A DNA stretch of 64,000 nucleotides, taken from Solenopsis invicta. Lineage: Eukaryota > Arthropoda > Insecta > Hymenoptera > Formicidae. The notes beneath the pieces are model-generated. The model ran no database searches, was not told the DNA's origin, and saw only the letters and a list, made by a program, of their open reading frames with translations. The number at the start of each line of letters is the position of its first letter. Positions within the stretch are counted from its first letter, which is position 1. A program made the translations under genes and the position numbers. Below are positions 35,330-46,559 of the stretch, one piece after another. The stretch is taken from contig NC_052664.1 in the NCBI RefSeq assembly GCF_016802725.1, positions 29,715,275-29,779,274 on the forward strand. The letters run 5' to 3'.

Positions 35330-37830
35330 TAGTTATAATATGTACGTATTGTAATCTGGTGAATTTTGTACGTTTGCACTGATTTCGCGTTTATCGCAAA
35401 GCGTACGAAATAAACGCGTGATTTTTGAATTTTATTTTGCCATATGCTTAACGTTTATGAGGCTCGCGAGTGCCTAGTAGATAAACGTCGCGTGTTAACA
35501 AACATTTAGACCCTGTCGCTTTGTCAGGTCGGAGACGTATCTTTTTCGACGCGCACCCGCGTTCCATTTTAAGCCTCAACAATACTGACGCGGCGCTGCG
35601 AAATTTACTGTATCTGGCGCCACTTCTATATTTACGATGGATACCGAGAAAGAGAGATATCTACGTGATTCAACGGACAGACGAATAGAACGGCAGCGCG
35701 TCTCCGGCATACCCAGTCTGACGCTCCTTCCGCTTTTCATTCCAACCCATGCCCTGCGTCCGACCGTGTTCGAATTAAAACGCGAATCTTAACTGACGAA
35801 CGTGCGTCGTGCACATTTACACATGCCACTTTGCGGTCACGCTTAATAACTCGAAAATTAATCCCGACGCCCCGAGTCACGAGAACAAAGTGAGATAAAC
35901 GAGCTTATTCCCCTGGGTGCTAATGATATTATGTTGTCTCGTCTATCTCTAATGTTTCGTAAAGAATTTAACAAAAATTTGATATTTCAGATTAATTATA
36001 ACATATGATAACGCTTCGAAATTTTCTTCACTGCGATTTATGCAAATGGATATTTTTATTTTAATTATTTCTCAGTGTATTGAGAAATAAAATCGACAAA
36101 ATTAATAAAATTATGTCAATCAAATTGCAATCGCTGATCATTAATCGCATCAATTGCATTAAATAGAGGGAAACCTGTCGGTTTCCAAATACTTCTGCGA
36201 AAATGAAGGAAAAAATCCACGGACTTGCGTGCGAACGGTATACAATGGCATTATGTAAAGCAGTTAGTGATTTAAATTTCGGAATAGCATACGCGACCAA
36301 GACGGCTCGCACAAATCGTTGATGAGAGTGCGCTCGTATGCGAAGATGGAATTGCTATGCAGGACGCGCAGGAGCAGCATAACGGTAAGGCTCCGCTCGC
36401 AAACGATCGGTGGTGTCATTGTGCCGCCACAATGCAAGGTTATTCATCTTAAATTCTTACGGCGACATCAATCCTATCGTTCGATAGAAATCTCCCCTTT
36501 TTCAAGAGAGTGTTTCAGCTTCATTAGAAAGACGTGTCCCATGAATATGCGCGATACATAAGCTGATCAAGTTGCCATATCTCGTCGCTTATCCACGCAG
36601 ACAATTTTCTTTGTAAAACCTTTCACCAACATTACTCGCATCCTGATGCCAGTAATCTCGTTAAGTACCTCCCGTGCGTTTAAGTGACACGTTACGGACG
36701 AATGTCCGAGACGGACATGTTGAAATACGAGAGCTGTCTGCATACTCGATGTGACAACAAAAATAATTAGAAAAATAATATTGGATTCTCTATTATGTAT
36801 CTCTACTCTAATTTTATTTATTTATTTATCGAAATATATATATATTGCAATAAATGCTTTTCACGTGAGGAAAAATTCACGTGTTTCATATTTTAAAAAA
36901 TCTTAAATAAAAGCAGAGCTGTTTCCCCTTGCAACCATTCGTTTTTGGAATCGCGCGCAATGCGCATATTATTATTCATGGTCAAATAACGGTGATACTG
37001 CTCCGCAAAACGTTTGTAGAATACGGTGCACATCTTTCAAAATACATGTGCTGCCGAGTTGAATTTCAGCAACGTAAAAATGTAATTTTACCGGAATAAG
37101 TATAGAAAGTATTTACTCTACATTTATGTATATACCGTAAAACAGGGTGGCTTTGAAGCAAATTTTTTTTGTTTTGCGCGCAGAGCGCGTACTTAAGACC
37201 TCTCCTTGTCTATAAGATTCTATATTTTTTAAAAATTAAATTATTTAATAAAAATTACATAGTCAAAAAGTTTTTACGCAGAAAACGCATAAAACAAACA
37301 AAAAACTGTTTGGTCCTGTTTCACAGTAACCGTGTAATAAATATAGAATTTGATAACGTAAGTAGACTGACTCGTTTTTAAAGGAAATTTTAATATAAAA
37401 GTTGAGAAAAGTTATATGAAATAAACAGTAACAATAAAATTGCTTAACTTATCATAATTGTTCTTAACACATAACTTGTACGTAATTGATGATACTTGAC
37501 ATCTTACTCAAGAAGGTCGTTAGGGAGAAAGACAGCCGGGTATTTTCACACTCCAGATTTAAGCAGTTTTTCGTCGCGAGTAGAGCATATCAAGAAGTAG
37601 ATGTTGTTCCGGGTATACCTTTTGTGCGGTTGATAGTATGTGTACGTCGAATATATCTACGTATGGTGTACGTGTATGTGTGTATTTAGAGTAGCGCCTC
37701 GCGTGGAATACACGTTGGCTGCTAACTCAGCTGACCGGTCATTAATAAACCGAAGCCATTACCAAGCAACCTCTGAATGTGCATGACCCTCCATGTATTG
37801 CAACTATGTATGAGTATATGCGAATGCGCG
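35330..37830. other. Non-coding stretch
   Basis: 35360-35900 is GC-richer without a convincing frame. A 17-base inverted repeat (7-bp stem, 3-base loop) lies at 36702-36718. 36000-36310 and 36750-37480 are AT-rich. 37490-37690 has a 67-codon frame with no domain. Confidence 0.55.
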
Positions 37831-37836
37831 TACGTT

Positions 37837-37879
37837 TGTGTGCATATATGCGCGTGTACGTGTACGTGTGTGTGCGCGT
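37837..37879. repeat. 43-bp alternating pyrimidine/purine tract (Z-DNA-prone)
   Basis: Every base from 37837 to 37879 alternates pyrimidine and purine, mixing TG, CG, TA and CA steps. Flanking sequence (37810-37836) is nearly alternating too. Such tracts are prone to left-handed helix formation under negative supercoiling. Confidence 0.85.
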
Positions 37880-37889
37880 CTAAAACCAC

Positions 37890-40340
37890 TATCCTCAGAG
37901 TTTCCCTCTCCGATCGAGATCCAACCCACGCCAACCCTCCCGTTCTTGTAGCACCCCCTTTGGAGGCCCCCTACATCCTCTTTAGCCGGAACAGTGTGGC
38001 GGCCAAGTCAGGGTATAGTCGACCGGTTATAGTGTTGCTCCCGCCGGCTTGTCATTTATAAATGTCCTCGCGGAATGACCCGTCCGTACATCTCATCCCC
38101 TAAGCGCGGTCATTAAAGTCAGCCATACTTGCGTCACAACACGGAATATTTGGCACATATGAAATAAATGATTTTCTTCACTTGCAAAAATTGCAAGTTA
38201 ATATTACTGTAACGAAGTTATTCGGCGTGAGAGTAACGAAAAAAAAAGAACTGATAAAAGAAATCAGCAGTTTCGATCGGAAGACAAAAATGCATGCGAT
38301 CTTTCAAACGTGACAGTTTGCAAAGGAGCAGCGTTTCGCAAGAAAAATAGTATGATTGTTATATACTACAATTAGCTAGTCGTTATTCAACCAAAGAGTC
38401 CGCTGTCTTTAATTGCACTTTTAACCACGAATTCGAATCGTAAGATGCATAATGTATGAGTATACCGTTTGTGGCTGGAGGTGAAAAATACGCCTAAAGT
38501 CATTGCGATTCTTCGCCAATCGAAGAATCAAGGAATTACGGCGAATTTAGATTCTAATCCAGTCGATGCACGATGCAATTGTTACATATGCTCACATGCC
38601 ATCATGCTTGTTTCCAAGTATACGCGCAACACGAGGGGATTCAATATGAATTCGAAACTTACGACGCAACTTCATAAACGTATGAGACATTGGTTCGATA
38701 TATGTGCTATTTAACTTGACGAGAAAAATACAAACTTTTAATAAATACTACATTTTATATTAAATTCATAAAAATATTGACATTTATTTCTATAACGAAA
38801 ATTACAAGTCTAATTTTAATAATAAAGTTACACTGGTTTCAAAATTTGACACGCTTATTGGAGGGTAACCCACAGAGATATATCTCATCTTGTCGCGACT
38901 TGTTTTCCTTATATTTGAAAGAATCGGTATGCCAGTAAGGGTGACGTAGCTCTTGGATAGCGTTGGATAAGAACGCGAAAGTCTCCTTTGTCGCTGTCAG
39001 CCAAGATTTGAGGGAAAATAATACCATGCCACGAGGGTGTTTTGTCCTGTTGCAGCGTTGGCATTGAATGGCGTGACTATTGTAAGAATTATTGTATCTC
39101 GGCATATAAAATTGCCCTTTACAGGAGACTGTATGACAAACGACGCGCGAGAGCAGAAAGATTACAATACTGAATATTGTATTTGAATATTTTTCAACAT
39201 TTCTTTGAAAATAAATATCTAAATTGAACGAACGTATGTCAACGTGTATACAACGAATAAAAGTGTAGTGAATCGAGACTACTAGCGATGTCGTGTAAAA
39301 AATTCAACGCTCAAGTGCTTCAATATTTATATAGGTTGTCCAACATGGCCATAAAAATTCAAAGAAATTTATATGACGGATGTACCAACTTCAATAGTGT
39401 GCAGCATTTTTGTGAGTTTTTTTTTATTACGGATGATCGATAAGATGCTCGATTGCAAAGGAAGCGAAAAATGGTAAAGTAGAAAAACTTGTTCTTGTCA
39501 GAAGGCGGACTTCATGACACCTGTTAACATTTGAAATTTGATCGATCGATGACGACAACGTCGATACTCGTCCATAACTTTATGGGGGTAGCGCGTAAAG
39601 GAGGAAAAGAAGGCATATCAGACAGTTATGGTATAACTCTGTATGGGGGATACGCGAAGCAGACAGATCGTAATATGATGTCACTGGTCCATGGAAGTGC
39701 TGAATACAAGGTTTCCCTCTCAGAATTGACGAGTGCGTAGCAAACCGTAGAAGGAAATATTACTACAAAATATTTTCATACATTGTTATAAAAATATACA
39801 CGCTACTTTGATTATATAAGGATATTTTTAATATACTTTCCGAATGCCCGCATGAGTCTCGCGTTTACATTCGATTGATCGGTTAGAGAGAATAAAACGA
39901 TGACTGGTTAAATAATTCGTAGGTTGAATAGCATTGACGTTCATCGTGCACGTGAAATTATTATGCAAAATTTGCGCGACAAAAATTTATGATATTATCA
40001 TTGTTAAGCATCCGCGAGATATAACGTAGATATTTGGCGCTGCGATTTTTTGAATCTCTTGAGTATATTTCCATGGGCAATGTATCGTTTACATCGTTCC
40101 TATTTCCACACCCTTTTTATGCCATGTCCCTTCAACCTCCACGTACCCCATCTACGTCTAGAGGATTCGATATTCGAACATAAAAATCAGCTTTGTCCGG
40201 ACATGCCGGAGGGGATTGTGCGCGCGAGTTCGTACCAACGTATTTGTTGCCTTCGTATAGTATTCTCGAAACGATATCTCTTCGGTATTTTTCATAATTG
40301 TTTTTTGAAAAATATTCCATGTTTATAAAAATATGATGTT
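37890..40340. other. Non-coding stretch
   Basis: 37890-38110 is GC-richer and has a C-rich patch, with no gene. 38160-39520 is AT-rich. An 88-codon minus frame (38839-39105) and a 69-codon plus frame (39531-39740) have no recognisable domain. 39760-40040 is AT-rich. Confidence 0.55.
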
Positions 40341-40349
40341 AACCTTGTA

Positions 40350-40625
40350 GTGTTACCGTATTTAACTCTGGGAGTGCTACTGTGGATGAATTTTCAAGTT
40401 CTAATTTAAGTTTAATACAGCTTTCGTTATTAAAATTTTGATAATTTAAAATAACATTTAATAAGATTTTGTTTATATTAACGTTAAAATAATTCTGTTG
40501 TTTTGATAACTTACAACTTATGAGATAGAAAAAAATATAAAAAAATTTTTAATTATGCGTGTAAATTTTCATCCAGAGTGTTAATGCAAGAAAAATATGA
40601 ATAGCACTCCAGAGTTAATACAACC
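40350..40625. mobile_element. Inverted-repeat element (MITE-like), about 276 bp
   Basis: GTATTTAACTCTGGGAGTGC at 40358-40377 is matched by the reverse complement of 40601-40621 (GTATTAACTCTGGAGTGCTA). The arms continue inward with GTGGATGAATTTTC against CTGGATGAAAATTT. The interior is AT-rich and non-coding. The exact termini and any target duplication are unclear, because the bases outside the matched arms (AACCTTG on the left, CAACCTTC on the right) are only loosely related. Confidence 0.5.
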
Positions 40626-40629
40626 TTCA

Positions 40630-43230
40630 TCAATTAAATATAAAAATTTTTAAGCAAACAAAATCGTAAATTAGTCTTACGAGACATGGAGCATTTCCCT
40701 GAATAAATAATGCTTACAATTTATATGACGATCAGTTCAAACGTACTTGTTTTAAAATCTTGCGCCGACGTTCAAAGTTTTATACACGCCAGTTCAATGC
40801 TCGATCGATCGCCCCGTGAAGCGTCCGCCACGAGAAATGATTGGCGAGTTTTAAAACGGGCCATAAATATAACGGACTCATCAATAATGCACGCGCACTA
40901 TCAATATATGAAGAGAGAGATGCGAGCTTATGTATCAACGTAATGGCGGTCCATCGGTATAGCTACCGCCGCCGAATTCGGGGATTCGCGGTGCCTCTGG
41001 TGGAGTGCGGGGACCCATATTGCGGCCAGGATGTTTCATTAAATATTTACATAGCACCGTGCTGCTATCAGATACGCTTCAAAATTCATGTCGATTGGCG
41101 CGCTATGGACGCCGATTGAAAAGCCCTTCCCCCTTTGGGCATAACTTTACGAACCGTGGAGCCGGAAATGACGCCGTTTCTGCGTGTTCGGGAGTAATCA
41201 TTACGGATTGGATAAATATTTCAGTAACGAAAAAGCTGTCCTCTTTCAAAAATAGTCTAACGAAAATCACTGAAAATTAATCGTTCTAAAAATGTTACGC
41301 GTTTGCGAATCATATCTATATTAAAAAAAATTCTCAAAGAAATAGAACACTGATATATCTAATTTGATCAATTATTTATATGAATTTTTAGTAAAGGATG
41401 AGTCTAGAAATGTACGGGGCTAAATAAATGTTGCGCGAAAATGTTAAGATTACGTGCAGCGGCGATAAAACGTTTTTTTCAGGCGTGCAGAAATGTTATT
41501 AATAGATCAATAGTATTTGAAATTCCAGCAGGAGGTGAGCCCACCGCAGAGAAATTTCATTGGTTATCAGGGCTTTCGAACGAGCCCGTAGTTGACGCCT
41601 TTGGTCACATTGATTCGTCTGCAGTGAGAATAAACGAGAGGTTGCAATACGAGACCGGGTACTCGTCATACTCTCACGGCGTCGATGGTCACTCAATAGC
41701 CGATAGTGAAGGCTTAACGAATCACAATGCAAATGGCAGCCTGTGAATTGACTACCCAGGACACGCGTCACCGCCACGGCACAGCCGATCGGTGAATATT
41801 GAATTCCAAATTCCTCAATTATCGGTGACAGTGCTCTATTTGTTATACTATCTGGGAGCGAGGCACGTAGAAACGATGAGCTTAGCCCGAGTCTGCGGCC
41901 TAAAATATGCCGTTTACAGTGACGTGAAGGTACGCGACGAGTGCGTTGCATATGTAATCCCTACTTAGAGTCACCATTACCGTAATATACGACGCATTAA
42001 CCAAGTTTCTACCTTCGATACAGGACTCCCTCGACCGCTCTTGTGCGCGTCTCTTCCTCTACCTTTTCCCCCGCCCCCTTCCCTCTCTTGTTCTTCCTTT
42101 GCTAAATATATTAAAGTCACATACCAAACACGCGCTAATACTAACTTTGATAATACTATTACAGCTCGTAATCGGCATTTATCCATTAAGTTTTTGTTCT
42201 TGCGTTTTTTCCATGTGTTTTTCAGGAAACACATACTTCGGAGTGTGAATAAATTACCTACGCTTTTCTCTCTTTCTCTCCTCGCCGCTTTAAAGATAGA
42301 CGACTATATACTTTAGACAAACGACTAACTGTTTTCAAGCTGCTCACCGGATATGTTGATGTTAAATGAAAAAAGGGAATGCTTGTTGCTTGAGTTCAAT
42401 ATCTGACACGCATGGTGCACTTAGTATTCCGCTTCCTGGCATGCAGTACCATGAAAAGTTCCCTGTTCCATTGCTCTAAGACCAATACTTAAGCGTTCCA
42501 TTGTACATAGAATGCCAAGTTATTTACTGTGACTTTTAAATAGCCCGCACCTGAAATGTGGTTTGGCGTACAACCAAGGAAACAAAGCTAGTAAATCCTA
42601 ACAAAGCTAAATCCTAAGAAAGCTAGTAAATCTTGACAAAGACGCTTAATATATTTACAATACACAATCTATCACGTAAATAGGATACAAAAGTTGACAC
42701 GTATTTGTAAATACTGTTAATATCTTATCGGTTCGTACGTGACGTTGGAGAAATTAATTACTTGAAGAAACATGCAATTGTTCTATTCTATTGTTCTATT
42801 CTGATTTCTTAATTTTAAAAATTAAATACTTTGAGTTAATAAAATAATACTTTGATAATAATAATAATTAAAAAAGAGATTTAATAAATAATGATAATAA
42901 TAAAAGAGATTTTAATATTAGACCTCTCAAAAGTGAGGATAAATACTATTGTTTCTTTTATATTCATAAATTTTAGATAAATTTTAACAAAACCTTTAAA
43001 ACGAAAATTAAGTTTGAAAGGTAAATTAACATTTAAGGCATGTATTATTTAGTTGCACTTTTTAATCAAGTCCAATGTATATTAAAGTCATTTATTATTT
43101 TTATTTGTCTATTGTTAAAATTATTGATTTTTCAAGAGAGTGTGATCGAGGAAAACGTGAAATTCCTATACAAATCTTTATATATCAATATATTTAAATA
43201 TTATATATAATTAAAATAATTAAGTAATAA
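40630..43230. other. Non-coding stretch
   Basis: 40700-41280 is mixed, with overlapping frames of 77 to 92 codons and no domain. 41440-41950 is open on both strands (101 codons plus, 150 codons minus) without a recognisable family. Inside it, TTTTTTTCAG at 41473-41482 and GGAG|GTGAGC at 41531-41540 bound a possible 52-base microexon. 42000-42300 is T/C-rich. 42584-42641 holds three imperfect copies of an AAAGCTAGTAAATC-type unit, and 42777-42803 two copies of ATTGTTCTATTCT. 42820-43230 is AT-rich. Confidence 0.45.
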
Positions 43231-43235
43231 TCAAT

Positions 43236-43930
43236 GTAGCCGTATATCACAGTAATCTGTATTAAGCCATACAGGCTCTTGTAATACTATCATTCCCCTT
43301 AATTCCTTAGGCTCCCCACATTAAGCGTACGATTGTAAGTCTTGGGTCAGATTCGGCTTGAACTTGGAACATTAAGCGGTTTCCACCTTCGTCGAACTGG
43401 TGTACTCCTCGCCTTGCACTCCTCTCTTATCCATCTTTACTCGAAATTCGCGTTCGACTCCTTCGATGTGTAACTATCGAGTTCCTCAAGTTCGAATTCT
43501 CTTTAGATATCCACCTTAGCGGCGTCTGCCAATAAAGGGTCTAGCAGACTCCCCCGACGCTCAAGTGTGTCCAGTGTAACTCGGTGATCTCCAACTATCC
43601 CATAGGATTACCAACTATTCTCGAAGACGGGGCCATCGGGGATTAGAGCTGCTGGTGGCTGGTCCCGTCGTCCCTTCCGCCAAGTACGCCTTTCCATGAC
43701 CATCGAAATCACCTTCCCCTCGCTCCCCCATCCTCGATCCCTTACTTCTGAATCCTATAGTCCAGGGTGGCTCTTGGACGGGCCAACCGCCACTACACCA
43801 CCATCGCTGAGCCAATATCAATTATAAGAGAAGACAAGAGCCCTGCAATCACGCCCGGGCAGACCTTAACGGATCAAAGGTCTTCCAGCTCGCGGCTGTA
43901 TGGGATCACCAGTTTTTAGATAAGAAATAC
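43236..43930. other. GC-rich island of possible transposable-element origin
   Basis: About 690 bases of roughly balanced composition are inserted abruptly between very AT-rich flanks (42820-43230 and 44050-44350). No frame over 70 codons is present. The left edge reads TGTAGCC, the kind of TG start seen in long terminal repeats, and the overall length is right for a solo LTR. I could not find a matching CA end or a target duplication. It might instead be a promoter-type patch or non-coding exon. The foreign-looking composition is seen; the LTR reading is inference. Confidence 0.25.
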
Positions 43931-43949
43931 TTCAATTAACCCCCGCCAC

Positions 43950-46000
43950 CCCTACTCATCTGCTATCGCCTTGATCCTTTACCTCTCTGCAGTCGGAAAT
44001 CTTTTTGCTATTCCACACTACGGAACAATATTGCTTCCGGTTTAATCGAACACGAATCCGTCGTACAAAAGATACTCGTCGAGTTCTATGATAATTATAT
44101 CTTATATCATAAGATACCAAAAAAGCTAATATTTTAAATTTAATACACGTAAAATCATTAAAAAAATTTTTCAAAAACGGAAATCATTATTCTATTTTTA
44201 ATTTATTAAAATTTAAATATATATTTATCAAATAATAATCGTTTAATTATGTGCACTTATACAAAGATGTAATAGATGTATATATTTAAGCAAAAATACG
44301 ATAACTAAGGTAATCTGAAAAAAAAAAAAAAAACAATTTAGAAATAACTCTAGGGTCTGCAAATGAAATTAAAAATTCATGAGTCAAAGTCAATTAAGAT
44401 TGAATTCCGGAATGTGCTAATATAATTTACGCATCTCTCTTTCGTTCCGCCCATATCCTTCGATTTGTCTGATATTATGTATATAGGGTACTTTGCGACT
44501 TCAATGGTACAACACAAAATTTCCATAAAAGTGAAAGAGCATTTTGGTATCTATATATTTATCGCGACGTAGCCATAAGGCGATGACATTTTGTTGATGC
44601 GTAAAAGCATATGTGTTACGCACCCTTCTACCAATACCATAAATTCTTGAGGACATTTATGAGAGTGCACCTCCCGAGATCTTATCGTGCATGAAAAATT
44701 CAACGTTTCATCTGTCCCGCGGAACAGGTCCTGCAACTTTCCTAATGACACTCATTAATTAATTTATGGACTAACGTCATTTGAAAGACCTTCGAATATA
44801 CATTCCATACTGTCGCTTTTCTGTCCATCCAAATTTTTTTTCCATCTATTCCTGTTTTAAAAAAGTTTTATTTCTTATTTTTATAAAAAGTGAAACTGGA
44901 GCAAATTGAGATTTTGTGATCACGTGACATTTACTTTACGTTTTCGATTTCGCAAATACGCGAAACTAGTTTTTGCCGCCGCCGTCTTTCACAATCTTAT
45001 AACCCCATGGATTCTCATATGCACTTAATTTTCATTGCTGACCTATCGTACGTAATATTATAAGATATATCGTAGTCTGTGGCTCCCTACGGCATACTGA
45101 CCGTTCACATATCTTCTCGACTCTTCGACTGTAAGCCAAACTCGACTATCGCATTTCTACTCTTAAAGAAAACGTGTTTCTCCTTTTTATTTTCATTTTT
45201 TCCATACTTTTCTAAAAATTACATTTATATCTCTAGATTTCAAGAGATAATCTTTGCGTAATAAAGATAGAACGATGAGAATATATAATTAAAAGAATTA
45301 AATAGAAGATATATAACAAGATAATTTATGAAAGTTATTAATGTATTTACCATTTCATCTATTAAAGTTTTAATTTCCTGAATGCTTAATTTGCTCAATA
45401 TTTTATTTTTTAACGTGTATAAAATAATTTCCTAAACTTGTAATAAAGAAAATATAAATCTTTTGAATTAAAGAGATCTTTATGAAATTATACTCTTTTT
45501 AAATTATAAATTATTGTTTAATATCTGCACGCGGAAGAATGTGAAGAAAATAATATTTATGACCGTTGATGGATTGTTAAAGAATGTTTTACTAGAACGA
45601 GAGCGAATTGCTGCATATAAGGTTAACGGATGAAAGACGGTATGAAAGAAATTCAATTCTTCAATCAAAGCTTCTAAGCTACAAACGCGGCTTTCTTGCT
45701 GCATCAGAATAATCTTATAAATATTTTACAAGCGCACGCAGATTCCAGGGGAGTCGCCGACGTATCTCATGGGGCCTACAACGACGAGGGTGTTTGCGCG
45801 AGTTCTTTTTCTATTATACCGTGATTTTTTATTGACGAAGTGGACACTGTGGTCTCGCAAAGGGTCCGAGGACATCTATTACTTTGTTACTTGCTTTTTT
45901 CGCCGCTGCACACCTCAAATACATGAGCGCGCTCACACGCTCACACATGCCCGGCCCCGCTTCGCGACCCTTCTTCGCGAAGGGTAGAAACTTGGATAGA
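43950..46000. other. AT-rich non-coding stretch
   Basis: Poly-A near 44319-44335 and scattered A/T runs. 44440-45120 is mixed. Frames stay under 75 codons. A small GC-richer patch begins at 45730. Confidence 0.6.
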
Positions 46001-46500
46001 GGAAGGACGGAGAGAGTAAGAACGACGAAGAGAGAGAATTCGCGCGCTGGAAGAAAGGTGGAGGTGGAGGAGGGAGGAGGGAGCAGGAGAGATCGAAGGA
46101 GAGAGAAGGAGAGGTAGCTCGGATAAACTGATGTACTGGAGGGAGAAAGCGCGAGAACAGGTCAGTTTTGTCCCAGGCGTGCAATGCTCGAGGCCATAGA
46201 TCACGCAATATCAGTTGTCAGGCTGACTCGAACGGATCGAATGGCGGAGGCGATGGGGTGGACACGGGGCTGCCGGGACAACTGGACACTGACTGTCCCT
46301 GAAGTGCGAGTGATGACCCTCGGGGGAGCCCCCTGGCCCATGCAAAAACGTCGCGGCCGACTCCCTCCGCTCTTCGCCTAGGTGACCCCTAGCCCAGCTA
46401 CCGTCCACCGTCACCTTTTCCCCGTTTATGGCAAAGGACACATAAAAAGGAATATGTAACGAAGACCGATAATTCACGTTGCTGGTTATTTCTCCACTCG
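46000..46500. other. GC-rich patch, possible regulatory or untranslated sequence
   Basis: The + strand is purine-rich from 46000 to 46120 and GC-rich from 46180 to 46420. Frames are open on both strands (65 to 152 codons). The longest, on minus, is built partly on the adjacent CT repeat read as Arg-Glu, a microsatellite artefact. No promoter element set or domain is recognised. Confidence 0.35.

Positions 46501-46504
<4 letters not shown>

Positions 46505-46548
<44 letters not shown>
46505..46548. repeat. (CT)22 microsatellite
   Basis: The longest perfect dinucleotide run in the window. It is a homopyrimidine mirror repeat, able in principle to form triplex DNA, and likely length-polymorphic. 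Confidence 0.95.
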
Positions 46549-46551
<3 letters not shown>

Positions 46552-46559
46552 CCGCAATC

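Noticed and set aside
36702..36718. ATGTCCGAGACGGACAT stem-loop as a protein site
   Set aside because: A 7-bp stem is within chance expectation and matches no factor site I know.
43245..43252. TATCACAG, the 5' word of the miR-2/miR-13 family
   Set aside because: The rest does not match the family and no flanking hairpin was seen.
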